Assembly (NCBI RefSeq): GCF_045629565.1
Contig: NZ_JAZQRL010000069.1
Location: forward strand, 22,836-86,835
Length of the DNA stretch: 64,000 bases
Source of the DNA: Arcticibacter sp045629565
GTDB lineage: Bacteria > Bacteroidota > Bacteroidia > Sphingobacteriales > Sphingobacteriaceae
Direction: 5' to 3'
The notes beneath the pieces are model-generated. The model was given only the letters and a program-made list of their open reading frames with translations. It did not search any database and was not told where the DNA came from. This document shows positions 52,529-60,429 of this stretch, piece by piece. Numbering within the stretch: the stretch's first letter is position 1; each line of letters opens with the position of its first letter. A program made the position numbers and the translations under genes.

Positions 52529-54802
52529 TTACGTGACGATACGAAGTTTAGCAAATTTAAGCAAAAGTTGCTTCTGTCCTAGCTCTTTAAAGAAAATTGT
52601 TGCCTTTATATCCGATTTATTTCCCTCTATATTAATTACTTTGCCGTAACCAAAGCGTTCATGTTCAACTTCCATGCCAATTTGAAGCCCGGACGTGTCA
52701 GACGGCGCGAATCCAGCGCTGGGAACATGTGCTTTCGGTAGCATAGAGGTAGTCTTCAATGTTCCTGTTTTTGGCTTAGGCTTAGAAAAACTATCAGCTC
52801 CGGGAGATTCCAGTCGATCTGCAAAAAACGGATTTTTATCCATAGACTTCTGCTGTTCGGTGTATGCCAGCTCCAGATAGCGGGCATCTATTTCATCGAG
52901 GAAGCGGCTAGGTTCACAGCTCGTGAGTGTTCCCCACCGATACCGAGATGTGGCGTACGAGATAGTTAGTTTCTTTTCTGCCCGGGTTATGGCAACATAG
53001 AAGAGCCGTCTTTCCTCTTCCAGATCTGATCTGGAGTTTACAGACATTTGGGAAGGAAAGAGGTTTTCTTCAAGTCCTACGATGTATACGTGTGGAAATT
53101 CAAGTCCTTTTGCGGAGTGAATGGTCATTAATGACACGGTATCCGCATCAGGATTTTTGTCATTGTCATCGTTTGTGAGAAGTGCCACATCCTGCATAAA
53201 AATATCCAGTCCTCTCTCTTCAAGATCTTCCCGTTCAGAAAATTCTTTGATCCCGTTTAGCAGCTCCTGGATGTTTTCATATCGGCTAAGCCCTTCAATG
53301 GATTTATCAGCATAAAGATCCTTTAAAAGTCCGGAGTGCTGAGCGATGTGTAAGGCTGCTTCATAGGCCGACTGCTGTTTAGCTACAGCCTGAAAGCTTT
53401 GAATCATCGTAGCGAATCCGCCAGCCGGAGCAGCAGTACGCGGTTCCAGATAACTCGGAGCCTCTTTTATTATTTCCCAGGGAGTAGTATCATTTTTGTC
53501 CGCTGCGATGAGTATACGTTCCATTGAAGTATCACCGATCCCTCGTTTGGGGTAATTAATGACGCGTTTCAGTGCTTCTTCATCGTTTGGATTAAATGTT
53601 AGTCTGAAATACGCGATGAGATCTTTAATTTCTTTCCTTTGATAGAAGGAGAGACCTCCGTATATTTTATAGGGAACGTTTAATTTTCGCAGCGCTTCCT
53701 CCATTGCACGAGACTGTGCGTTGGTGCGGTATAGGATAGCAAAGTCCTGATATTTCAGTCCCTTTAGACTACGTTCCTGAATGATGCTCTCTGCTACAAT
53801 CTTTCCCTCTTCGTTGTCACTAAAGGCCCTGGCTATTTTGATTTTCTCACCATCTTCATTTTCAGAATAGACGTTCTTTTTTAATTGATTTTTGTTATTC
53901 GCAATTATACTATTCGCAACATGGACGATGTTTCGTGTAGAACGATAATTTTGCTCCAGTTTGAAGACCTTCAAATCTGGGTAATCCTTCTCGAAGTTGA
54001 GTATATTCTGAATGTTTGCTCCCCGGAAAGCATAGATACTTTGTGCGTCGTCTCCTACTACGCATAAGTTTTCATTTATGGCTGCAAGCTTTTTGACGAT
54101 TAAGTACTGAGAATAATTAGTATCCTGGTACTCGTCGACCATGAGATATTTGAATTTATTCTGATACTTGTATAGTACATCCGGATGCTCACGGAGCAGA
54201 ATATTAGTTTTAAAGAGGATATCGTCAAAATCCATCGCTCCGGCTTTAAAGCAGCGTTGGGTATAAGTCTGGTAGATCTCGCCGAGCCGTCCGCGGCCGC
54301 TTGAGAAGTCTTCAGACTGAATCTGGGCATTCTTTTGATATTCTGCGGCAGAAATCAGGTTATTTTTGGCTGAGGATATGCGATTATATACAAAGTTGGC
54401 ATTATAGAGTTTGTCATCGAGTTGTTGTTCCTTAAGAATGGATCTGATCAAACTTTTGCTATCGTCGGTATCATAAATTGTAAAGTTCGAGGGATAGCCA
54501 ATTTTAGTCGCTTCTACTCGTAGGATTTTGGCAAATACTGAGTGGAATGTTCCCATCCATATATTCTTGGCTTCCGCCCCGACCACGTCCATGATGCGAT
54601 TGCGCATTTCTTTGGCGGCTTTGTTCGTAAATGTCAGCACCAGTAGGTTAAAAGGATCTACACCTGTCCTGATTAAATGAGCGACTCTATAGGTAATTAC
54701 CCTTGTCTTCCCTGAACCTGCACCAGCAACAATCATTACCGGTCCTATTGTCTGTTCTACTGCTGCTCGTTGCGATGGATTTAATCCCTTTAAATATTCC
54801 AA
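52529..54802 (-). CDS. UvrD/PcrA-type ATP-dependent DNA helicase
   Basis: A 757-aa superfamily 1A helicase. LNPSQRAAVEQTIGPVMIVAGAGSGKT region gives Q-motif and Walker A (residues 7-33), FTNKAAKEMRNRI, motif II VDEYQDTNYSQY, motif III VGDDAQSIYAFRGA, motif IV FKLEQNYRSTR, motif V LMTIHSAKGLEFPHVYIVGLEE and motif VI LFYVAITRAEKKL. The C-terminus ends in a PcrA-like RNAP-interacting Tudor module (GMEVEHERFGYGKVINIEG). The start is TTG at 54802; no ATG lies between it and the upstream in-frame stop. Confidence 0.96.
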   Translation of the reverse strand: MEYLKGLNPSQRAAVEQTIGPVMIVAGAGSGKTRVITYRVAHLIRTGVDPFNLLVLTFTNKAAKEMRNRIMDVVGAEAKNIWMGTFHSVFAKILRVEATKIGYPSNFTIYDTDDSKSLIRSILKEQQLDDKLYNANFVYNRISSAKNNLISAAEYQKNAQIQSEDFSSGRGRLGEIYQTYTQRCFKAGAMDFDDILFKTNILLREHPDVLYKYQNKFKYLMVDEYQDTNYSQYLIVKKLAAINENLCVVGDDAQSIYAFRGANIQNILNFEKDYPDLKVFKLEQNYRSTRNIVHVANSIIANNKNQLKKNVYSENEDGEKIKIARAFSDNEEGKIVAESIIQERSLKGLKYQDFAILYRTNAQSRAMEEALRKLNVPYKIYGGLSFYQRKEIKDLIAYFRLTFNPNDEEALKRVINYPKRGIGDTSMERILIAADKNDTTPWEIIKEAPSYLEPRTAAPAGGFATMIQSFQAVAKQQSAYEAALHIAQHSGLLKDLYADKSIEGLSRYENIQELLNGIKEFSEREDLEERGLDIFMQDVALLTNDDNDKNPDADTVSLMTIHSAKGLEFPHVYIVGLEENLFPSQMSVNSRSDLEEERRLFYVAITRAEKKLTISYATSRYRWGTLTSCEPSRFLDEIDARYLELAYTEQQKSMDKNPFFADRLESPGADSFSKPKPKTGTLKTTSMLPKAHVPSAGFAPSDTSGLQIGMEVEHERFGYGKVINIEGNKSDIKATIFFKELGQKQLLLKFAKLRIVT

Positions 54803-54883
54803 ATCTAATCCCTTTTTTGATTGGCAAAATTAAAAAATTGAGGGCAAATCTATTGCTTATATCACTTCTTTATTGCTCTAGCA

Positions 54884-56317
54884 CTAAAGCTCCTTATTTT
54901 CAAGGCTATGGAGGTTTGCATTGATGTTCCGGATCTTGTCGTCAATGTCGTTAATACACTTGCCGATCTCTTTTACAAATTCCTCATTTTCAATAAGATG
55001 GTCTTCTTCAAGCATCATGAGCCCCTTCATGGTTGCTATTGGACTTCGGATCTGATGCGAAAGATGGGCTGAATAGTCAGATAGTTTTTTGTTCTTGATT
55101 TGCAGATCGAGAGTTCGTTCTGTAATGATCTCTTCGAGATTATGATTGATCCGGTCGAGGTTTTCTTTTTGTAAGGAAACTTCGTCATTAAGTGTCTGTA
55201 GTTGTTTATTCGTCTTCGCTTTCTTCTTGTTATTTAGATATAATAGCATAATGACCGCTGCCAGGAGTATTAAAACGATGACTGAAGCCCAGAGCATGAC
55301 GCGGTTCGTTTTCTGTCTCTCAATGAGTATCAGGGTCTGCTTTTCGCGCTCCATATGTCGCTGTTGTTCCTGGAGCAGGCCTATTTTTTGCGACTCTATA
55401 TTGTTAAACTGGATGCTGTCTTGAGTGTATACCTGTCGTAAATACTCAAGAGCTTGTTTGTAGTTTTTTCTCTTGTATTCGAGCTGATAGGATGTGAAAG
55501 TATAGTCTTGCTGAAGTTTGGCGTCTTTGACGAGTTCAGTATATGCTTTGCCTTCGTTGAGAGCTTCTTCTGCCTTGGCGAATCTGCCTTGGTTTATATA
55601 AATGGCAGTCAGTGTCAAATTTATGCTCGCTACTGTGCTGTTAAGTTCGTTCTGTTTTGCATTCTGGATAGATTCTAAAAGAATTTTCTCAGCTAACGCT
55701 GTTTTTTTTACGTTGAAGTATATCACTCCTTGGTTATGAAGTGATTGAGTTATTCCTACCGGATTCTTCAGTTCAGTAAACATCTTGTAGCTTTTTTCAA
55801 AACAAGACAAAGCAAGATTGTATTTCTTTTGTCTGAAATATATTATACCGATGTTCAGATTAGCTCCTGCTATCAAATCGGTCATGTCAAGTTGGTTAGC
55901 TACTACCAGTGATCTGTTGAAATACATCAGTCCCTTTTCAAAATCGATTTCCCGATAAAGGTTTCCAATGTTGTTATATACTTTTGCAAGGCCAGGCTTA
56001 TAATTGGTTTTCTTAAAGCCCGTCAAAGACTTTAGATAGTGGCTTAAAGCTTGTTCGTTTTTCCAGATATAGAAATAGCCGATTCCCATGACTCTTTGAG
56101 CCTCTGCAGAACCATTACTATAGCCAATTTTTGTCGCTAGATTTAACGCCTTTTTTGCGTGTTGTAAGGTTTGATCGGGATCAGTCAGACGGATATTATA
56201 AGCGAGTTCATTCAGCCTGTCAACCGATAAACTATCGTTTTTGAACGAATCTGTTTGAGAATAGCAGTTAAAAATAAACGATAAAACTAAGGCTGTTATG
56301 AGAAGGTTAACTTTCAT
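54884..56317 (-). CDS. TPR membrane protein with histidine-kinase-like DHp helix but no ATPase domain
   Basis: A 477-aa protein with signal peptide (1-20, ...FNCYSQ). Residues about 30-310 are TPR repeats (AKVYNNIGNLYREI, GANLNIGIIYFRQKKYNLAL, SLHNQGVIYFNVKK). A single TM lies at about 340-362 (MLWASVIVLILLAAVIMLLYL), then a coiled coil and a DHp-like segment AHLSHQIRSPIATMKGLM (His near 423). The protein stops about 45 residues later, with no N/G boxes of a HATPase, and the downstream 80 bp hold none. This looks like a natural short form, probably a receptor or regulator acting on partner kinases. It is divergent from the tandem mini-lipoprotein genes. Confidence 0.8.
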   Translation of the reverse strand: MKVNLLITALVLSFIFNCYSQTDSFKNDSLSVDRLNELAYNIRLTDPDQTLQHAKKALNLATKIGYSNGSAEAQRVMGIGYFYIWKNEQALSHYLKSLTGFKKTNYKPGLAKVYNNIGNLYREIDFEKGLMYFNRSLVVANQLDMTDLIAGANLNIGIIYFRQKKYNLALSCFEKSYKMFTELKNPVGITQSLHNQGVIYFNVKKTALAEKILLESIQNAKQNELNSTVASINLTLTAIYINQGRFAKAEEALNEGKAYTELVKDAKLQQDYTFTSYQLEYKRKNYKQALEYLRQVYTQDSIQFNNIESQKIGLLQEQQRHMEREKQTLILIERQKTNRVMLWASVIVLILLAAVIMLLYLNNKKKAKTNKQLQTLNDEVSLQKENLDRINHNLEEIITERTLDLQIKNKKLSDYSAHLSHQIRSPIATMKGLMMLEEDHLIENEEFVKEIGKCINDIDDKIRNINANLHSLENKEL

Positions 56318-56823
56318 TTCTAATCTTGAAGGAAAGATATATAATATTTTCCAATTATATCAGGCCTAACAGACTAAAGTGGCGTACCGGATTGAATCCT
56401 AGGCAGAAACGCGATCAGGTTTGGCGCTATTGTCAGTGTGCAGAACTGTATAGAGGGCGGGTATTGTCTGTATAAATTTGAATCGAGTTGTATCAAATAG
56501 TGTTACAATATTCCCCTCAAAAATGCGGCGTTTATTCCTAGGTTTGGAACGAGAATTTATATTAAAAAAGTTTCGTTAATGGAAATAAACAATAGTCACT
56601 CTGAAGGTGTTTCACATTTGACTATTCAGATCCGGACTTGCTCTCCAGGAATCTGATATTATAACCTTCCACTAACAAACTCTTAATCAAGGGGAGATAA
56701 GCACTGCAATTGCTGCCGAGTTAATTTCCCTACAATCGTTCATAAGCTTCTATACAGAAACAGTAAGATTAGGTTATTCACGTACGAGTCTCAAAAACAG
56801 TTAAAAACATAAAAAAAGAACAA
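56318..56823. other. 506-bp intergenic region between TPR protein and mini-lipoprotein genes
   Basis: No convincing gene. On the minus strand 56622-56720 is an open frame without ATG whose translation is strikingly protein-like (NCSAYLPLIKSLLVEGYN, RFLESKSGSE) and may be a gene remnant. On the plus strand two tiny frames (ATG at 56523 and 56579) are probably chance. No TAnnTTTG box is evident before the first mini-lipoprotein gene. Confidence 0.5.
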
Positions 56824-56964
56824 ATGAAAAAGATCGTAGCAATATTGGCAGTAGTAGCCATCACATTCGCCTCATGCAAGAAAGAAGAAGGCGCAACCCC
56901 ATCATTGAAAGCTGAGAAGACCGTAATGGGTGGTGAGAAAAGAGATATGAGCGGTTGGGACTAG
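56824..56964 (+). CDS. 46-residue lipoprotein, tandem copy 1
   Basis: ATG at 56824 to TAG at 56964. The precursor starts MKKIVAILAVVAITFASC, a signal peptide with lipobox FASC (Cys18), followed by a charged 28-residue mature part ending in EKRDMSGWD. A conserved A-rich block (acataaaaaaagaacaa) sits just before the ATG and recurs before copies 2 and 3, supporting real translation. Copy 3 encodes the same protein; copy 2 differs by one residue (Val10 to Ile). The mature part is too small for an enzyme. Function unknown; a surface peptide, signal or envelope accessory are options. Confidence 0.8.
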   Translation: MKKIVAILAVVAITFASCKKEEGATPSLKAEKTVMGGEKRDMSGWD

Positions 56965-57045
56965 GCAGGCCAGCTAGAAAGTCAACCGAGGACAAAGTCA
57001 GCCAAGGAAAAAGTTAATAATTCTAAAAAACATAAAAAAGAACAA
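56965..57045 (+). repeat. Spacer with degenerate short tandem repeats (copies 1-2)
   Basis: The 81-bp spacer contains loosely repeated units of about 16-17 bp of the form agaaagtcaaccgagg / acaaagtcagccaagg / aaaaagttaa, the same type as in the second spacer. Confidence 0.5.
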
Positions 57046-57186
57046 ATGAAAAAGATCGTAGCCATATTGGCAATAGTAGCCATCACATTCGCCTCATGCA
57101 AGAAAGAAGAAGGCGCAACCCCATCATTGAAAGCTGAGAAGACCGTAATGGGTGGTGAGAAGAGAGATATGAGCGGTTGGGACTAA
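57046..57186 (+). CDS. 46-residue lipoprotein, tandem copy 2
   Basis: ATG at 57046, TAA at 57184-57186. Same precursor as copy 1 except Ile at position 10 within the signal peptide hydrophobic core; the mature Cys18-Asp46 part is identical. Nucleotide differences from copy 1 are few and mostly synonymous, indicating recent duplication or gene conversion. Confidence 0.8.
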   Translation: MKKIVAILAIVAITFASCKKEEGATPSLKAEKTVMGGEKRDMSGWD

Positions 57187-57285
57187 TCAGCCCAGGTAGA
57201 AAATCAGCCAGGGAGAAAGTCAGCCCAGGGAGAGCATCAACCCAGAGAGAAAACTCCTAAATACTTAAAACATAAAAAAGAACAA
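57187..57285 (+). repeat. Spacer with about four degenerate 17-bp tandem units (copies 2-3)
   Basis: Units such as aggtagaaaatcagcc, agggagaaagtcagccc, agggagagcatcaaccc and agagagaaaactcc follow one another at about 17-bp period. Related units occur in the first spacer, so the array and the genes probably duplicated together. Confidence 0.6.
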
Positions 57286-57426
57286 ATGAAAAAGATCGTA
57301 GCCATATTGGCGGTAGTAGCCATCACATTCGCTTCATGCAAGAAAGAAGAAGGAGCAACCCCCTCATTGAAAGCTGAGAAAACCGTAATGGGTGGTGAGA
57401 AGAGAGATATGAGCGGCTGGGACTAA
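57286..57426 (+). CDS. 46-residue lipoprotein, tandem copy 3
   Basis: ATG at 57286, TAA at 57424-57426. The encoded protein is identical to copy 1 while the DNA carries several synonymous third-base changes (for example Ala16 GCC to GCT, Gly23 GGC to GGA, Pro26 CCA to CCC). Silent divergence with no amino-acid change in the mature part suggests selection on the peptide. No repeat spacer follows; the M20 peptidase promoter region begins directly after. Confidence 0.8.
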   Translation: MKKIVAILAVVAITFASCKKEEGATPSLKAEKTVMGGEKRDMSGWD

Positions 57427-57503
57427 CGTAAATCTCGGAAAGTTATCTAAATCTCCTTTTTGTTCGTCTCCACTAGACTATATTTGCGTAAACTTTAGAG
57501 ATT

Positions 57504-58883
57504 ATGCAGACTATAAAACGGTATGTTGAGGAAAACAAACAACGCTTTTTGGATGAACTACTTGAGTTGCTCAGGTTTCCTTCAGTAAGCGCGGATCCTT
57601 CATATAAAGAAGATGTTTTAAATACAGCAGATTACGTCGCAAGAAAGCTTACAGAAGCAGGTGCGGAAAATGTCGAAATCTGCCCGACGGCCGGGTATCC
57701 GATAGTTTATGGTGAAAAGATAATAGATCCTTTAAAACCAACGGTTCTGGTTTACGGCCATTACGACGTGCAACCTGCCGACCCGCTGGAATTGTGGAAG
57801 ACACCCCCTTTCGAGCCTACAATTAGAGACGAAAAAATATTTGCCCGGGGTGCTTGTGATGACAAAGGCCAGTTTTATATGCATGTTAAAGCATTTGAGC
57901 TGATGGTGAATTCCGATTCACTCCCCTGTAACATCAAGTTTATGATCGAGGGAGAAGAGGAAGTAGGTTCAAGCAATCTCGGTATTTTTGTTAGGGCAAA
58001 TCGGGAACGCCTTAAATCTGATGTCGTGTTGATATCAGACACCTCGATGATTAGTTTGGAAAATCCGTCTCTTGAGACAGGACTTCGCGGACTATCTTAC
58101 CTCGAAGTTGAAGTTACCGGTCCAAACAGGGATCTTCACTCGGGCGTATACGGTGGTGCCGTTGCCAATCCAGCTACTGTTTTATGTCAATTGATAGCTT
58201 CCCTGCACGATGCAAATAACCATATTGCTATCCCGCATTTCTATGATGATGTGTTAAGCCTTTCCGAGCAGGAGAGAAATAGTCTCAACGAAGCTCCATA
58301 TGATGAAGATGAGTTTAAAAACGACCTTGGAGTTAAATCACTCTGGGGAGAGCAAGGCTATTCAACTATAGAGCGTACAGGCATTAGGCCGACCCTTGAA
58401 GTAAACGGGATCTGGGGTGGTTATATTGGTGAAGGTGCTAAAACTGTCCTTCCTTCAAAGGCTAGCGCAAAAATCTCCATGCGCCTGGTGCCAAACCAAC
58501 AATCCGATAAAATCACTCAACTATTTAAAGACCACTTTGAGAGCATCGCCCCCGACTATGTGCGTGTAAAGGTTACACCTCATCATGGAGGAGAACCCGT
58601 AGTGACCCCTACAGACAGCGTAGCTTATAAAGCCGCAGAGAAAGCTATTGAAGAGTCTTTCAGTAAAAAGCCGATTCCTACGAGGGGTGGAGGAAGTATT
58701 CCTATTGTAGCACTCTTTGAGGCGGAGCTTGGAATTAAGACCGTACTGATGGGTTTTGGATTGGATAGTGATAATCTGCATTCTCCAAACGAAAAATTTG
58801 ACATTGCTAACTACTATAAAGGCATCGAAACGATACCTCTATTCCATAAATATTTCGCTGAACTGAGCATGGAGCAAAATTAA
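57504..58883 (+). CDS. M20-family dipeptidase/metallopeptidase
   Basis: A 459-aa di-zinc peptidase. Metal/active-site motifs: VYGHYDVQPAD (His and Asp), RGACDDKGQ (bridging Asp), MIEGEEEVGSSN (catalytic Glu pair) and a late His in DSDNLHSPNEKF. A dimerisation lid lies at about 195-340 (LHSGVYGGAVANP). No signal peptide, so it is cytoplasmic and probably degrades dipeptides or acylated amino acids. TATATTTG at 57479-57486 gives a -7 box about 17 bp before the ATG, with TTTG 16 bp further upstream (a short spacer). Confidence 0.94.
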   Translation: MQTIKRYVEENKQRFLDELLELLRFPSVSADPSYKEDVLNTADYVARKLTEAGAENVEICPTAGYPIVYGEKIIDPLKPTVLVYGHYDVQPADPLELWKTPPFEPTIRDEKIFARGACDDKGQFYMHVKAFELMVNSDSLPCNIKFMIEGEEEVGSSNLGIFVRANRERLKSDVVLISDTSMISLENPSLETGLRGLSYLEVEVTGPNRDLHSGVYGGAVANPATVLCQLIASLHDANNHIAIPHFYDDVLSLSEQERNSLNEAPYDEDEFKNDLGVKSLWGEQGYSTIERTGIRPTLEVNGIWGGYIGEGAKTVLPSKASAKISMRLVPNQQSDKITQLFKDHFESIAPDYVRVKVTPHHGGEPVVTPTDSVAYKAAEKAIEESFSKKPIPTRGGGSIPIVALFEAELGIKTVLMGFGLDSDNLHSPNEKFDIANYYKGIETIPLFHKYFAELSMEQN

Positions 58884-58924
58884 TTTGCTGGATCTTAGTT
58901 TTTTAGTAGAATCTTTAAATTAGC

Positions 58925-58956
58925 TTGGGAGTTAATTTAAAGATTTTCTATATTTG
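58925..58956 (+). promoter_or_regulatory. Promoter of tRNA-Arg
   Basis: TTG (58925-58927), a 21-bp spacer and TATATTTG (58949-58956), 12 bp before the tRNA. Confidence 0.65.
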
Positions 58957-58968
58957 CAGCCACCAAAG

Positions 58969-59042
58969 GCACCCATAGCTCAGCTGGATAGAGCAACGGT
59001 TTTCTAAACCGTAGGTCATAGGTTCGAATCCTATTGGGTGTA
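58969..59042 (+). tRNA. tRNA-Arg (anticodon TCT)
   Basis: 74 nt: acceptor GCACCCA / TGGGTGT (first pair G-T), D-arm GCTC / GAGC, anticodon stem ACGGT / ACCGT with loop TTTCTAA (anticodon TCT, reads AGA), T-arm ATAGG TTCGAAT CCTAT, discriminator A. CCA is not encoded. Confidence 0.97.
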
Positions 59043-59045
59043 CAG

Positions 59046-59080
59046 AAACCGTCTTTAATTAAGTTTAAAGGCGGTTTTTT
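59046..59080 (+). terminator. Intrinsic terminator of tRNA-Arg
   Basis: 12-bp stem aaaccgtcttta / taaaggcggttt with one G-T pair and an 8-base loop, followed by a T-run; begins 4 nt after the tRNA. Confidence 0.85.
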
Positions 59081-59434
59081 ATTTTTACATACAGTTTAGC
59101 TATGGAAATGGATCATGCGTCATCATCCTGAACTGTCTAAGTCCCCCGTTGTTTTTTAATAATCGGATGTTATATAAAGATTTGTAGTATTAGAAGACAT
59201 TTATATATTTCACGCGCAAGACTTCATACCCAAGAACAAATCATTAACAATTAAATTAATTAAAGCAAAGCCGATAATTTCTCGAATATCTTATGCAATT
59301 TTAATTCATCTATTTGCTTTGAGAAGTATTGTTATATAGTTAACACTTTAAGGCAGCATTAAAGGTCATGGCTGATCGTAATGAGGCAAAACACAAGACT
59401 AACAGCAGAAAGATTAGAAGGTAAGTATTACAAT
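59081..59434. other. AT-rich intergenic region after tRNA-Arg
   Basis: About 350 bp without a recognisable gene. The sequence turns clearly more AT-rich here and stays so to the right end. No repeat of the tRNA 3' end was seen as an attachment site. No clear TAnnTTTG promoter was found for the beta-lactamase gene. Confidence 0.5.
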
Positions 59435-60241
59435 ATGAAAACACTAGCCATGCTTAAATACAATTTTATTATCGCTTTAATGGCGTTAACAATTATGGCC
59501 TGCAGTAATGAGGGTAGAAAACAAGCCCTTATTACAGAAAGAAAAGAAGCAGAAGTTGAAACACCAAAGAATCACGAGGAAGCAATTTATGAATCTGAAA
59601 ATCTTACTATCCGGAAGATCTCCAATCATGTTTATGAACACACTTCGTATTTAAACTCTGAGGATTTTGGAAAAGTACCATGCAATGGAATGATTGTTCT
59701 AAATCATCAAGAAGCAATTATTTTCGATACACCGGCAAATGAAGAAAGCACTGTAGAATTGATCAATTATTTTATAACGCAAAGAGCTATAAAAATCAAG
59801 GCTGTTATCGCTACGCATTTCCATACAGATTGTGTTGTAGGCCTTAATACATTCCACCAACATCAGATCCCCTCCTTTGCAAATTTTAAAACAATTGAAT
59901 TGGCTAAATCAGTTAATTCACCTGTTCCACAAAATGGTTTTACAAATTATAAAGAATTTACTATTGGAGATTATAAAGTCATTGCCGAATTTATAGGTGA
60001 AGGCCATACCAAGGATAATATTATAGGATACTTTCCCAAGGAGAATATGATGTTTGGCGGATGCCTGATCAAAGAAGTTGGTTCTGAAAAAGGAAATTTA
60101 GAAGACGCGAACATCAAAGCATGGTCCTCAACGGTTGAAAAATTAAAAACAAAGTATCCACATGTAACAACTATAATTCCCGGACATGGAAGAACAGGTG
60201 GACCTGAACTATTAGATTACACTATTAAGCTATTTAATTAA
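59435..60241 (+). CDS. Subclass B1 metallo-beta-lactamase, predicted lipoprotein
   Basis: A 268-aa protein from ATG 59435 (the frame extends 18 codons upstream, but this ATG precedes the signal sequence). The signal ends in lipobox IMAC, so a lipid-anchored form is predicted. All B1 zinc ligands are present: HFHTDC (His128, His130, Asp132), His in GEGHTKDN, Cys in MFGGCLIKE and His in IIPGHGRTG; LEDANIKAWSSTVEKL is the usual following helix. B1 enzymes hydrolyse most beta-lactams including carbapenems; activity here is inferred. There is a charged linker of about 40 residues after the lipid Cys. It lies in AT-rich DNA next to a tRNA, and no mobilisation gene is visible. Confidence 0.92.
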   Translation: MKTLAMLKYNFIIALMALTIMACSNEGRKQALITERKEAEVETPKNHEEAIYESENLTIRKISNHVYEHTSYLNSEDFGKVPCNGMIVLNHQEAIIFDTPANEESTVELINYFITQRAIKIKAVIATHFHTDCVVGLNTFHQHQIPSFANFKTIELAKSVNSPVPQNGFTNYKEFTIGDYKVIAEFIGEGHTKDNIIGYFPKENMMFGGCLIKEVGSEKGNLEDANIKAWSSTVEKLKTKYPHVTTIIPGHGRTGGPELLDYTIKLFN

Positions 60242-60429
60242 TTATCAATTTTTAAGTAATCTTTCAGTTGATCACGTACAATTCAATATCGATTCAATTT
60301 GCTTTATGTAAAATATACCAGCCTCTTGTTTCCACCATAGCCTTTTATTAACAGATCATGAAACATGAAAGTTATTTACCTTTAACTTTTTCACTTTAGC
60401 AAGTTAAACCCTTAATTATTTAATACGGA

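Noticed and set aside
56430..56460. Possible sigma-54 promoter (ttggcgctattgtc)
   Set aside because: The GG-N10-GC spacing and the TTGC half do not match the -24/-12 consensus; similarity is only partial.
56824..57426. Repeat array considered as a CRISPR
   Set aside because: Units are about 220-240 bp and contain a conserved coding frame with signal peptide; the short spacer repeats are degenerate and there are no cas genes.
58969..59042. tRNA-Arg as a phage/island attachment site with a repeated 3' end
   Set aside because: No second copy of the tRNA 3' segment and no integrase were found within the window, so only the composition shift is reported.
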